10,336 bases of DNA from Bacilli bacterium (GCA_028685275.1 JAQUEG010000013.1:1-10336), one strand, 5' to 3'; shown: positions 1-7,472, counted from the first letter of the stretch. A program made the numbers and translations. The notes: generated by a model from the letters alone, not told the origin.

Positions 1-823
1 TTTCATCAAGTGCTGTTTTTAAATCTTCATACATTTCTCGGGCATCATTATAACGATTTTTCGGATTTTTAGCCGTTGCTTTTAAAATAATATTTTGAAT
101 ACTATTAGGGACATTATCAATTTCTCTAGACAAACTAGGAATCGGATTTTTCATATGTTTAAGAGCAATTTCTACTGCATTCTCACCTTTAAATGGTAAC
201 ACTCCAGTTAATAATTCATACATTAAGATGCCTAATGAATATATATCACTTTTAATCGTACTACCTTTACCTGCTGCTTGTTCCGGTGGTAAATAATGCA
301 CCGAACCCATAACCGAATTTGTTTGGGTTAATTGGGAACTATTTAAAGCCATAGCAATCCCAAAATCAGTTATTTTTACTAATCCATTATCTAGTATTAA
401 TATATTTTGAGGTTTTATATCACGATGAATAATATAAGCATCATGCGCATGCGCTAAACCATCAGTTAATTGGGTCATAATATCAATTACTTCAGAAATA
501 GTTAAATTACCACGTTTTTTAATTAATTGTTTTAAGTTTTTCCCTTCAACATATTCCATTACAATATAAAAACTACCATCGTCTTCACCAACATCATACA
601 TTTCAACAATATTAGGATGGCTTAAAGAACTAGCTGCTAAAGCTTCACGTTGAAAACGACGAACAAATTTTTCGTCAGTTGAAAGATCACCCCGTAATAC
701 TTTAATTGCTACTTTACGTTCAAGAATGGTGTCATACGCTAAATAAACATTAGCCATACCACCTTCACCTAACATTTTTAAAATTTCATAACGATCACTT
801 AGTTTTTGACCTTTTACAATCAT
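1..823 (-). CDS. prkC: PrkC-type Ser/Thr protein kinase, N-terminal kinase domain (3' end outside window)
   Basis: Eukaryotic-type membrane Ser/Thr kinase that phosphorylates envelope, division and translation proteins; 274 residues are visible and the frame runs open through the left edge. The kinase domain is nearly complete: glycine loop GEGGMANVY at 19-27, VAIK with catalytic Lys41, helix-C Glu60, catalytic loop HRDIKPQN at 133-140 (Asp135), DFG at 153-155, and an activation segment with the [13 protein letters not shown] pattern typical of PrkC, whose Thr166/Thr168 are likely autophosphorylation sites. The usual juxtamembrane linker, single membrane helix and PASTA repeats would lie beyond position 1 and cannot be confirmed. 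The start ATG (823-821) lies one base after the stop of the phosphatase gene, with a modest GGTGA ribosome site inside that gene's end, so translation is probably coupled. In Bacilli the next gene is usually rsgA. Confidence 0.95.
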   Translation of the reverse strand, partial: MIVKGQKLSDRYEILKMLGEGGMANVYLAYDTILERKVAIKVLRGDLSTDEKFVRRFQREALAASSLSHPNIVEMYDVGEDDGSFYIVMEYVEGKNLKQLIKKRGNLTISEVIDIMTQLTDGLAHAHDAYIIHRDIKPQNILILDNGLVKITDFGIAMALNSSQLTQTNSVMGSVHYLPPEQAAGKGSTIKSDIYSLGILMYELLTGVLPFKGENAVEIALKHMKNPIPSLSREIDNVPNSIQNIILKATAKNPKNRYNDAREMYEDLKTALDE

Positions 824-824
824 A

Positions 825-1565
825 TTATTCACCACACTCTCGTATTAAATAAGCAATTGATATATTATCAGTTCCCCCACGGATATTACTTTTTTTAACT
901 AGTCGTTTTATTTTTTCTTCAATTGTCCATTTTTCATTATTTAATACTTTTTCAATTTGATCATCTGATAACATATTAGTTAAACCATCACTACATAATA
1001 ATATTCCTTGTGCACTCATATCAACATCAAATATATCTAATTCAGTAGGATTATTAACCCCTAAAGCCCGCATTAAAACATTTTTACGGGGATGTAATTT
1101 TGCTTCTTCCTCGGTTAATTCACCAGTTGATACTAATAAATTAACTAAAGTATGATCTTTGGTTACCTTATATAATTTATCTTCCTTCATTACATAACCA
1201 GAACTATCACCAATATTACCAAATAATAAATATTCATTAGTTAGTATCGCAACTACCAAAGTAGAACCCATTCCTTTACTATCTTCATTCTTATTTGCAT
1301 GCTTAATAATCTCATCATTAATTGTTTGGACACTAGTTCTTAACCAATTAACAGCATTATTTTTTTCCCCAATTGTATCAAGTAAATCCCATTGTTTACT
1401 TAAATATTCAATTGCTAATGATGACGCTACTTCACCAGCTTTATGGCCACCCATACCATCAGCTACTGCCAATAAGTATTCATCATTTTTATTCTTAACA
1501 ATAATTACACTATCTTCATTATGGTCTCTTATCTTACCTGCGTCAGTCAGATAATATGTTTGCAT
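825..1565 (-). CDS. prpC: PP2C-family protein Ser/Thr phosphatase, partner of PrkC
   Basis: Mn/Mg-dependent cytosolic phosphatase that reverses phosphorylation by the neighbouring kinase; 246 aa is normal for the family. The PP2C motifs occur in order: [10 protein letters not shown] (Arg13, Asp18), [15 protein letters not shown] (Asp36, Gly37), GMGSTL near 98-103, GDSSGY at 119-124, [11 protein letters not shown] (Asp193) and GGTDNIS (Asp233). The aspartates at 18, 36, 193 and 233 are the expected metal ligands. The GDSSGY motif is unusual, because bacterial homologues usually read GDSRxY at this place. The gene begins 3 bases after rlmN. Its AGGAGG ribosome site is made of the last two sense codons of rlmN (AGG AGG, Arg-Arg), which ties its translation to rlmN. 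The rlmN-prpC-prkC order matches Bacillus and relatives. Confidence 0.96.
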   Translation of the reverse strand: MQTYYLTDAGKIRDHNEDSVIIVKNKNDEYLLAVADGMGGHKAGEVASSLAIEYLSKQWDLLDTIGEKNNAVNWLRTSVQTINDEIIKHANKNEDSKGMGSTLVVAILTNEYLLFGNIGDSSGYVMKEDKLYKVTKDHTLVNLLVSTGELTEEEAKLHPRKNVLMRALGVNNPTELDIFDVDMSAQGILLCSDGLTNMLSDDQIEKVLNNEKWTIEEKIKRLVKKSNIRGGTDNISIAYLIRECGE

Positions 1566-1568
1566 AAT

Positions 1569-2591
1569 TTACCTCCTCAAGCTCGTAGCTCTTAATTGAC
1601 CACAAGCTGCTGCAATATTGCCCCCAAATTCCTTTCTTATTGTTACATTAATATTATACTTTTTAAGTATATCATAAAATTGTTTAATTTTCACCCTCTT
1701 ACTTTTTTTATATTTAGGGTTATTAGTTTCATTATAAGGAATTAAATTTACATAACAATTTATATCTTTTAATAAATGCGCTAAGGAAATAGCATCTTCT
1801 TTGTGATCATTAATTTCATCTAACATAATATATTCAAATGTTACACGTCGTTTCGTTTGTTTAACGTATTTATGTATTACAGTAATTAAATCTTTTATTT
1901 TATATACTTTATTAATTGGCATTAATTTAGTTCTTAATTCATCACTAGAAGCATGAAGACTAATCGCTAAATTAACTTGTAATTTCTCTTGCCTAAATTG
2001 TTCAATTTGTGGAATTAAACCACAAGTGGAAATTGTAATATGTCTTGCCCCAATATCTATTCCTTTATTATCATTAATGATTTTAATGAATTTGAGAACA
2101 TTATCATAATTATCAAATGGTTCCCCAATCCCCATTAATACTACGTGTGATACTCTTAATTTATTTTCTTTTTCAATTACTAATATTTGACTTACCATTT
2201 CATTAACTTCTAAATTACGAATTTTTTTTAACTTACCACTAGCACAAAAAAGACAACCCATATTACAACCAACTTGCGTTGAAATACATAAACTATTGCC
2301 ATAATCATGAAGCATTAATACTGCTTCAATTTGGTTTTTATCTTTTAAATTAAATAAATACTTAATTACATATGTTCCTTTTTCTTGTTTTACAATTTCA
2401 ATAATATCAAAATAAAAATCTTGTTTTAATTTTTCAATTATTTCTGTTTTAATATTATTAATTGCATCAAAATTAGTAATCCTCTTTTTATAAATCCACT
2501 CATATATTTGAGTAGCTCTAAATTTAGGATAACCATTATCAATAAAATATTGCTCTAAATCATTTTTCGTTAAATTATAAATATTGTTCAT
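1569..2591 (-). CDS. rlmN: Dual-specificity rRNA/tRNA adenine-C2 methyltransferase RlmN
   Basis: Radical-SAM enzyme that methylates C2 of A2503 in 23S rRNA and, in characterised homologues, A37 of some tRNAs, tuning the peptidyl-transferase exit region and translational fidelity. It has 340 aa. The N-terminal helical domain includes the RATQIYEWIY stretch (25-34). The radical-SAM cluster motif is CNMGCLFC with Cys109, Cys113 and Cys116. GIGEP at 152-156 is the SAM-contacting loop. Near the end, AACGQLRA carries Cys330, the methyl-transfer cysteine that separates RlmN/Cfr from ordinary radical-SAM proteins. Cfr is a less likely alternative because the genomic context is the normal rlmN place. 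The ATG at 2591 is preceded by GGTG with 5 bases of spacing. rsmB, which commonly sits between fmt and rlmN, is absent here. Confidence 0.97.
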   Translation of the reverse strand: MNNIYNLTKNDLEQYFIDNGYPKFRATQIYEWIYKKRITNFDAINNIKTEIIEKLKQDFYFDIIEIVKQEKGTYVIKYLFNLKDKNQIEAVLMLHDYGNSLCISTQVGCNMGCLFCASGKLKKIRNLEVNEMVSQILVIEKENKLRVSHVVLMGIGEPFDNYDNVLKFIKIINDNKGIDIGARHITISTCGLIPQIEQFRQEKLQVNLAISLHASSDELRTKLMPINKVYKIKDLITVIHKYVKQTKRRVTFEYIMLDEINDHKEDAISLAHLLKDINCYVNLIPYNETNNPKYKKSKRVKIKQFYDILKKYNINVTIRKEFGGNIAAACGQLRATSLRR

Positions 2592-2607
2592 TATTACACC
2601 TATTTAT

Positions 2608-2616
2608 ATTATACCA
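2608..2616 (-). promoter_or_regulatory. Putative extended -10 promoter for rlmN-prpC-prkC
   Basis: On the minus strand the sequence reads TGGTATAAT: a consensus TATAAT (2613-2608) with an upstream TG (2616-2615), the extended -10 pattern. No good -35 box is visible at 16-18 bases; the hexamer there is itself TATAAT (2636-2631). Transcription would begin near 2601, leaving a leader of only about 10 bases that just contains the GGTG ribosome site. The element begins on the last T of the fmt hairpin's U-run. Inferred from pattern only. Confidence 0.45.
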
Positions 2617-2653
2617 AAAACAACAAGATAATTATAACTACCTTGTTGTTTTT
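2616..2653 (-). terminator. Hairpin terminator after fmt
   Basis: A perfect 12-bp inverted repeat has arms at 2642-2653 and 2616-2627 (minus strand AAAAACAACAAG and CTTGTTGTTTTT), separated by a 14-base loop. It starts immediately after the fmt TAA (2656-2654), and its outer A-T pairs form the U-run. The stem is AT-rich and therefore weak, so read-through into rlmN is plausible. Confidence 0.6.
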
Positions 2654-3589
2654 TTACCTAAATATCTTCCCGATTAATAATTCCTTATCTTGTAATCCAT
2701 TTAAATAATCTTTCGCACTCATTCTTTTTTTACCTTCTATTTGTAATTCAGTAATAATTATTTCACCATCACTAACCTTTACCCCAATACCATCTTCATA
2801 TAATTTAATTATTTCCCCATTTATATGATTAGAATAACCATTTTCACCAATTCGCGAACTCCATAATTTTATTATTTTATCTTCTAAAACGGTATAACTA
2901 CCAGGCCATGGATTTAATCCTCTAATATAATTAAATACTTCTCTTTTAGAGTGATCAAATTCAATTTTTTCATCTTCTCTTTTGATATTACGAGCATATG
3001 TTACTTCTTCCCGCTTTTGTTTAATTGGTTTAACATTACCCGCCATAATATCTGGTAAAGTATCTAATAATAAATCCTTAGCCATAATACTTAATCGATC
3101 ATGTAAAGTACCCACATTATCTTCATCACTAATAATGGTTTCTTGTTGACTAATAATATCACCGGCATCTAAAGTTTCAACCATATACATAATAGTGATT
3201 CCCGTTTTTTGATAACCTTTTATGATCGCCCAATGAATCGGTGCACCACCTCTTAATTTTGGTAATAAAGAAGCATGAACATTAATACAACCAAAACGTG
3301 GTGCTTCAATTAATTTTTTTGGTATCATTTGTCCATAAGCACAAGTAATAATAATATCTGGTTTTAAACTAACAATTTCATTAACTTTTTTATTTATTTT
3401 TTCTGGTTGAAATAAGCGAATATTATTTTGAATTGCTACTTTTTTTACTGGTGGATATTTAACACTAGTACCTACTAAATGATCAGGTTTAGTAACAATT
3501 CCTATTACATTATAATTATTAATTAAAGCATTTAATAAAGGCAAACAAAAAGAAGGGGTCCCCATAAAAATAACTTTTAAATCTTTCAT
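2654..3589 (-). CDS. fmt: Methionyl-tRNA formyltransferase
   Basis: Transfers a formyl group from 10-formyl-tetrahydrofolate to Met-tRNAfMet, producing the initiator tRNA for translation; cytosolic. The 311-aa length is standard. The N-terminal formyltransferase fold has VIFMGTPSFCLPLL, then the active-site stretch INVHASLLPKLRGGAPI with Asn103, His105, the SLLP loop (107-110) and RGGAPI (113-118), and ETLDAGDI with Asp141. These have the same spacing as E. coli Asn106, His108 and Asp144. LNPWPGSYT and a C-terminal OB-fold-like tRNA-binding domain follow. The ATG at 3589 has a GGAG site 7 bases upstream. The gene starts 15 bases after the 119-aa unknown gene. The usual neighbours def, priA and rsmB are not adjacent. 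Confidence 0.97.
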   Translation of the reverse strand: MKDLKVIFMGTPSFCLPLLNALINNYNVIGIVTKPDHLVGTSVKYPPVKKVAIQNNIRLFQPEKINKKVNEIVSLKPDIIITCAYGQMIPKKLIEAPRFGCINVHASLLPKLRGGAPIHWAIIKGYQKTGITIMYMVETLDAGDIISQQETIISDEDNVGTLHDRLSIMAKDLLLDTLPDIMAGNVKPIKQKREEVTYARNIKREDEKIEFDHSKREVFNYIRGLNPWPGSYTVLEDKIIKLWSSRIGENGYSNHINGEIIKLYEDGIGVKVSDGEIIITELQIEGKKRMSAKDYLNGLQDKELLIGKIFR

Positions 3590-3604
3590 GTCTATGCTCC
3601 ATTC

Positions 3605-3964
3605 TTATATCCATTTTGTATGAACAATGTTACATACCTCTTCTTCTTCATAATGAAGAAAAAAATCAATAATGTATTTCATTAATTGTTCTAAATAAGA
3701 AAAATTTTTAGCAATAACTGTATCAATATCAAGCGTTTCCCTTAACTTTTTAGCAAAACGATAATCATCAATATATTTATACATCGCTTTGTCTAAATTT
3801 TTAATTAATTCAATTTCTTCTTCTCTTTCTTCATCAATATTAAAAATAAAGTCTTGATAATATTGAATTAATTTTTTAGTTAAAATATCATCTTCTAAAA
3901 AATCACAATTAACTATTTCAGTAAAATATGGACAATAACTTAAAATCTTCTTTTGCTTAGTCAT
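3605..3964 (-). CDS. Unrecognised small acidic helical protein between rseP and fmt
   Basis: A 119-aa protein that I do not recognise. It has no predicted signal peptide or membrane span. It is rich in Glu, Asp, Lys, Tyr and Phe and looks mostly alpha-helical, with an acidic patch EEREEEIE near 45-52 and another, HYEEEEV, near the C-terminus. Cysteines occur in YCPYF and VNCDF near the start and in EVCNIVH near the end, but they form no recognisable metal-binding spacing. It is very probably real: it has an excellent ribosome site (GGGAGG overlapping the rseP TAG stop), base composition like its neighbours, and a tight fit in the operon with 11 bases to rseP and 15 to fmt. It could be a lineage-specific regulator or adaptor, but nothing in the sequence fixes a function. 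Confidence 0.8.
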   Translation of the reverse strand: MTKQKKILSYCPYFTEIVNCDFLEDDILTKKLIQYYQDFIFNIDEEREEEIELIKNLDKAMYKYIDDYRFAKKLRETLDIDTVIAKNFSYLEQLMKYIIDFFLHYEEEEVCNIVHTKWI

Positions 3965-3975
3965 TAAAACCCTCC

Positions 3976-5019
3976 CTAAAAAAACAATTTTCTAATATCT
4001 TGAATTGTAATAAATAACATTAAGATTAAAAGTAAAGCAAAACCAATACTATGAATAATGTTTTCAGTTTTTGGATTTATTGGTGATCCTTTTATTTTCT
4101 CAATTAATAAAAATAAAAGACGTCCCCCATCAAAAGCAGGTATTGGTAATAAGTTAATAAAACCAACATTAATACTTAAAAAACTAATTAGATATAAGAC
4201 ATTCATTAACCCATTACTTACTTCTTGATTAACAATGCTATAAATTCCAATTGGTCCTGCTAGATTATTAAAACCTAAATTACCAGTAAATAAATTAAAT
4301 AAAACTTGAACCATCGAATTAATAACAGTAATAAATTTAATTGCAGTAAATTTTATAGCTGCTACGAAGCCATAATTTTTAGTGTTAGTTAAACTAATGC
4401 CATATTTATAACTACTTTCCCCGTCTTCGTCAACTAAAATTGGCGTAATAGTAAATTGATCAATGGCACCACTTTCTTTTTTTATTTCAAATTTTAATGG
4501 ACTTCCTGGTTCAAGTAATTCAATATATAATAAAACATCATCCCATGTATATACTCTTTTACCATCTAACCTAATAATCATATCGCCTTCTTTTAAACCG
4601 GCATCATAAGTAGGAAAATTTTCTGGTACTTCCCCCACAATCGGTCTTGTTTCTGGTGCCCCATAAATAAGTCCAATCGCAAATAAAAGAACAATTGCCA
4701 ACAAAAAGTTAAATAAAACACCACTAGCCATTGTTATAAAACGTTGCCCAATAGTTTTATTTTGCAACTTTTTATTAGCCGGAATTCTTTCATCGTCTTT
4801 AACTTCCTCGCCTGCTAATTGGACAAAACCTCCTAACGGAATTAATCTAATTGCATATATAGTTTCATCATTCGAACGACGAAAACTAAATAAACGCGGT
4901 CCCATACCAAGTGCAAATTCATATACATGAATACCAACTTTTTTAGCAAAAATAAAATGTCCTAACTCATGTACAAAAATAGTAACGCCTAATATAAGGA
5001 GAAAATAAATAATCATCAT
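3976..5019 (-). CDS. rseP: Site-2 intramembrane zinc metalloprotease RseP/RasP
   Basis: Polytopic membrane protease that cuts within transmembrane segments, clearing anti-sigma factors, division proteins and signal-peptide remnants. At 347 aa it is slightly short of the Bacillus protein. The first membrane helix carries the zinc site HELGH (17-21). A second conserved membrane segment follows (MASGVLFNFLLAIVLL). One PDZ domain lies at about 127-195 (DAGLKEGDMIIRLDG). The C-terminal NLLPIPAFDGG (289-299) supplies the third zinc ligand, Asp297. I chose the ATG at 5019 because AAAGGTGA sits 5 bases upstream; a second ATG at 5016 is equally possible. A longer frame opens at a TTG (5043) but would overlap cdsA and bypass that ribosome site. 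The gene follows cdsA; dxr, often found between the two in Bacillus, is missing. Confidence 0.95.
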   Translation of the reverse strand: MMIIYFLLILGVTIFVHELGHFIFAKKVGIHVYEFALGMGPRLFSFRRSNDETIYAIRLIPLGGFVQLAGEEVKDDERIPANKKLQNKTIGQRFITMASGVLFNFLLAIVLLFAIGLIYGAPETRPIVGEVPENFPTYDAGLKEGDMIIRLDGKRVYTWDDVLLYIELLEPGSPLKFEIKKESGAIDQFTITPILVDEDGESSYKYGISLTNTKNYGFVAAIKFTAIKFITVINSMVQVLFNLFTGNLGFNNLAGPIGIYSIVNQEVSNGLMNVLYLISFLSINVGFINLLPIPAFDGGRLLFLLIEKIKGSPINPKTENIIHSIGFALLLILMLFITIQDIRKLFF

Positions 5020-5032
5020 GTCAATCACCTTT

Positions 5033-5833
5033 CTAAAGAACAAACATTAATAAAACATAACCTAAAGCCACAAAAATAATACTATCTAAACGATCTAATA
5101 CGCCACCATGACCAGGCATTATTTTCGAAAAATCTTTTTTACGATACAATCTTTTAATTGAACTAAAAACTAAATCACCTAACTGACCAATTAAAGATAA
5201 TAATGTGGTACATAAAATTAAGATTAAAACCGAAATTGTATCATCGATAGCTATGTAATAGAAAACACTAGCAATTAAAACACCAAAAATAGTACCAATA
5301 ATTAAACCTTCCCATGTTTTCTTTGGTGAGATTACTTCCAATAATTTATGTTTACCAATTAAGCAACCACTTACATAAGCATATGTATCAGTCATTGCCG
5401 TAATTAAAAATAAATAAAATACATGCATCATGCTATAAGCACGTAGGGTAATAAATAAATTAAAGGAAATCCCAAGAAAAAAAGTAACCCCAATTAAAAA
5501 CAAACCATCATTAATATTATATACTTTATTATCATGATATATAATAATTGGTAATAAAAAGATAAAAATAATTAACGAAATACTGCGATAATCTAATAAA
5601 TAAACAAAATCATTACTTTCTGAAATGTTAATTACTAAATATGCATACACTAAATATGTTATTAATTTCATAAATGATGGTAATTGTTTTCTTTTCGGAC
5701 GCATTTCTAATAATTCATGCAACCCAATAAGAGCAATTGCTAAAATAAATACATTAAAAAGGGTTCCCCCAATTAAAGTAACAGGAATAAAAATACCTAA
5801 GCCAATAAACGCACTAATAAGTCTATTTTTCAT
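5033..5833 (-). CDS. cdsA: Phosphatidate cytidylyltransferase (CDP-diglyceride synthase)
   Basis: Converts phosphatidic acid and CTP to CDP-diacylglycerol, the precursor of phosphatidylglycerol and cardiolipin; integral membrane enzyme. It has 266 aa with about seven or eight hydrophobic segments (for example residues 5-25 and 30-43). The diagnostic C-terminal CDS signature is intact at 224-251: S-x-I-K-R, two Lys, Asp, then MPGHGGVLDRLDS with Asp247 and Asp250. QLGD (217-220), just before it, is also typical. The ATG at 5833 has a perfect AGGAGG site 6 bases upstream. The stop is TAG, and it lies within the ribosome-site region of rseP 14 bases before that start. This is the first gene of its transcription unit, behind its own promoter. 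Confidence 0.97.
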   Translation of the reverse strand: MKNRLISAFIGLGIFIPVTLIGGTLFNVFILAIALIGLHELLEMRPKRKQLPSFMKLITYLVYAYLVINISESNDFVYLLDYRSISLIIFIFLLPIIIYHDNKVYNINDGLFLIGVTFFLGISFNLFITLRAYSMMHVFYLFLITAMTDTYAYVSGCLIGKHKLLEVISPKKTWEGLIIGTIFGVLIASVFYYIAIDDTISVLILILCTTLLSLIGQLGDLVFSSIKRLYRKKDFSKIMPGHGGVLDRLDSIIFVALGYVLLMFVL

Positions 5834-5870
5834 TATTTACCTCCTAACCATAATACCTTTATATATAAAT

Positions 5871-5899
5871 ATTATAATATAAAATAACAATTAATACAA
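5871..5899 (-). promoter_or_regulatory. Putative sigma-A promoter for cdsA-rseP-(unknown)-fmt
   Basis: On the minus strand, TTGTAT (5899-5894) and a perfect TATAAT (5876-5871) are separated by exactly 17 bases. The -35 box matches the consensus only in TTG. The predicted start is near 5864, giving a leader of about 30 bases that contains the AGGAGG site at 5845-5840. It lies between the preceding terminator and cdsA. Pattern evidence only, in an AT-rich background. Confidence 0.5.
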
Positions 5900-5911
5900 T
5901 CCTAACAAAAT

Positions 5912-5938
5912 AAAAAAACAGCATTTAAATACTGTTTT
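5912..5938 (-). terminator. Rho-independent terminator after the papain-like protein gene
   Basis: On the minus strand AAAACAGTATTT is followed directly by AAATGCTGTTTT, a 12-bp near-perfect palindrome with one T-G wobble (the central bases form the loop), then a run of seven T (5918-5912). It begins at the stop codon of the upstream gene (5939-5937) and ends the rpsP-khpA-uppS unit. Confidence 0.75.
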
Positions 5939-6470
5939 ACTCATTAAACGGTTGATAATCACCTAACTTACCTTGATATATTAGTTTTACTCCTTTTATT
6001 TGGATAAAATCACCAGGTCTTGTTAAAGAAGGTGATTTAGTAATTACATTTAAACCACTTTCTTTTAAAATTGTAGCAACAAATTGAGAACAAAAATATT
6101 TATTAGTTCGTTCAATTTCTTTATTAAAAATATAACTAAATAAACCTAATGCATTATATTTATATTGTTCCTTTTGATCATCAAATTTTTTAATATTAAG
6201 TTTAATTTTTTTATATGTTTTATTATCTATTTCTAAAGCATAAATAATACATTTGGCTCTTTTTAATAATTTGTTATTGATATTTTCATGAACAAAACCA
6301 GCAATAAAAGGATTGTTATGTTTTTTACGGCCAAAACTATATACTTCCTTTAAATTTTTATCTAAACAAATAGATACATGATTAAAAGGTTCATGCGTAT
6401 ATAACTTAATTAAACGATTTAAAACAGTTCCTGTATCAGTAAGAATAAAATATATTATCTTTTTTTGCAT
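5937..6470 (-). CDS. Permuted papain-like (YiiX/YycO-type, NlpC/P60-related) cysteine hydrolase
   Basis: A 177-aa protein resembling the permuted NlpC/P60 (papain-like) amidase group, whose members cleave amide or ester bonds in cell-wall peptides or lipids; substrates are mostly unknown. Evidence is the order His first, Cys second: FNHVSICLD with His31 on a predicted strand, then YFCSQFVATIL with Cys127 at the start of a helix, and a closing SLTRPGDFIQI stretch (148-158) typical of these folds. There is no signal peptide or membrane span, so it is probably cytosolic or membrane-peripheral. I chose the ATG at 6470, which has AGGTGA 8 bases upstream, over a GTG at 6482. It lies 24 bases after uppS and before the operon terminator. 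The family call is by eye and the substrate is unknown. Confidence 0.75.
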   Translation of the reverse strand: MQKKIIYFILTDTGTVLNRLIKLYTHEPFNHVSICLDKNLKEVYSFGRKKHNNPFIAGFVHENINNKLLKRAKCIIYALEIDNKTYKKIKLNIKKFDDQKEQYKYNALGLFSYIFNKEIERTNKYFCSQFVATILKESGLNVITKSPSLTRPGDFIQIKGVKLIYQGKLGDYQPFNE

Positions 6471-6494
6471 CTTACTTATCACCTACTACACTTA

Positions 6495-7187
6495 TTATTT
6501 AACATTACCAAAACGTCGATCTCTTTGGTTATATTCAATAATTACTTGATCAAAATCTTCCTTTTTAAAATCAGGCCAATAGGTATCAATGAAATATAAT
6601 TCCGCATAAGCCATTTGATATAACATAAAATTACTAATACGATATTCACCACTAGTTCTAATTACAAGATCAAGATCTGGTAAATCATTATAAAGATACT
6701 TTTTTATACTATCTTCTGTAATTGAATTAATATCTACTTGTTTATTTACAATATTTTTTATAACATCCACAATTTCACTACGACCACCATAATTAAAACA
6801 AATATTTAATATTGCTTTATCATTATTAACGGTTTCTTTTTCAACTTTAGTCATAGTCTTTAACAATTGTTCAGGTAACCGATCTTTTCGCCCCGAAAAA
6901 ATAACTTTAATATTATTATTAATTATTTTTTTTAATTTCCCCTTTAATAATTTAATCGAAAGATCCATTAAAAAATCAACTTCATCTTTACTACGTTTAA
7001 AATTTTCAGTTGAAAAAGCAAAAACACTTAATACTTTTACCCCTTTATTAAAGCAGTATTCTGCTATATCAATTAAAGTTTCACTGCCAGCCAAATGACC
7101 TTGACTGCGATTTAAATTTCTTTTAGTTGCCCATCTACCATTACCATCCATAATAATGCCAACATGGTTTGGAATGATTAAACTCAT
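6495..7187 (-). CDS. uppS: Undecaprenyl diphosphate synthase (cis-prenyltransferase)
   Basis: Condenses isopentenyl diphosphate onto farnesyl diphosphate to make the C55 lipid carrier for cell-wall and surface glycan synthesis; a soluble dimer working at the membrane. It has 230 aa. Motifs: HVGIIMDGNGRWA with catalytic Asp14, Asn16, Arg18 and Trp19; GHLAG (His31); FAFSTENF (57-63); and the C-terminal IRTSGEYRISNF with Arg177, Arg183 and Ser185, followed by AELYF with Glu196. The spacing equals that of Arg194, Arg200, Ser202 and Glu213 in the E. coli enzyme. GEYR replaces the more common GEQR. The ATG at 7187 has AAGGA 8 bases upstream. Its usual upstream partners pyrH and frr are absent; khpA lies 36 bases upstream instead. 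Presence of uppS suggests that a peptidoglycan or surface-glycan pathway is retained. Confidence 0.97.
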   Translation of the reverse strand: MSLIIPNHVGIIMDGNGRWATKRNLNRSQGHLAGSETLIDIAEYCFNKGVKVLSVFAFSTENFKRSKDEVDFLMDLSIKLLKGKLKKIINNNIKVIFSGRKDRLPEQLLKTMTKVEKETVNNDKAILNICFNYGGRSEIVDVIKNIVNKQVDINSITEDSIKKYLYNDLPDLDLVIRTSGEYRISNFMLYQMAYAELYFIDTYWPDFKKEDFDQVIIEYNQRDRRFGNVK

Positions 7188-7223
7188 AATTTTCTTCCTT
7201 TTCTATTTATAATTAACCTATGA

Positions 7224-7472
7224 TTAAAATGAATCGATATTGATTCTTATTTTTTTATTATCTTTTAAATACGAAGCAGCTTGTACAATAGTTCTAACAG
7301 CATTAGCAATATTACCATCTTTACCAATTACCGCACCCATACTATCCTTATCAACCATTACTTGAATAAGAATACAATCTTCATCAGTTTCAAATTCTTT
7401 TACCGAAACAGTATCTGGATCTTTTACTAAACTTTTTACTAAAGTTTCAGTTAATAATACTAAATCATTCAT
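7224..7472 (-). CDS. khpA: KH-domain RNA-binding protein KhpA (YlqC)
   Basis: Small single-KH-domain RNA-binding protein; in Gram-positive bacteria it pairs with KhpB/EloR and influences cell elongation and small-RNA or mRNA metabolism. It has 82 aa, the family norm. The KH nucleic-acid loop is visible as VIGKDGNIANAVRTIV (GKDG is the GxxG loop), preceded by the strand CILIQVMVDKDSMGAVIG. The start ATG (7472-7470) overlaps the rpsP stop in a TAATG junction. Its ribosome site AAAGGTGAT lies inside the 3' end of rpsP, so the two are translationally coupled. rpsP-khpA is a classic Firmicutes pair, but rimM and trmD, which usually follow, are not here. Confidence 0.95.
   Translation of the reverse strand: MNDLVLLTETLVKSLVKDPDTVSVKEFETDEDCILIQVMVDKDSMGAVIGKDGNIANAVRTIVQAASYLKDNKKIRINIDSF

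Noticed and set aside
5020..5043. TTG start for rseP overlapping the end of cdsA
   Set aside because: The strong AAAGGTGA site serves the ATG at 5019 or 5016, and the first membrane helix starts there.
5625..5882. Plus-strand open frame of 85 codons opposite cdsA
   Set aside because: It lies antisense to the well-supported cdsA gene, has no homology-like motif, and its composition is the mirror of the membrane-protein codons.
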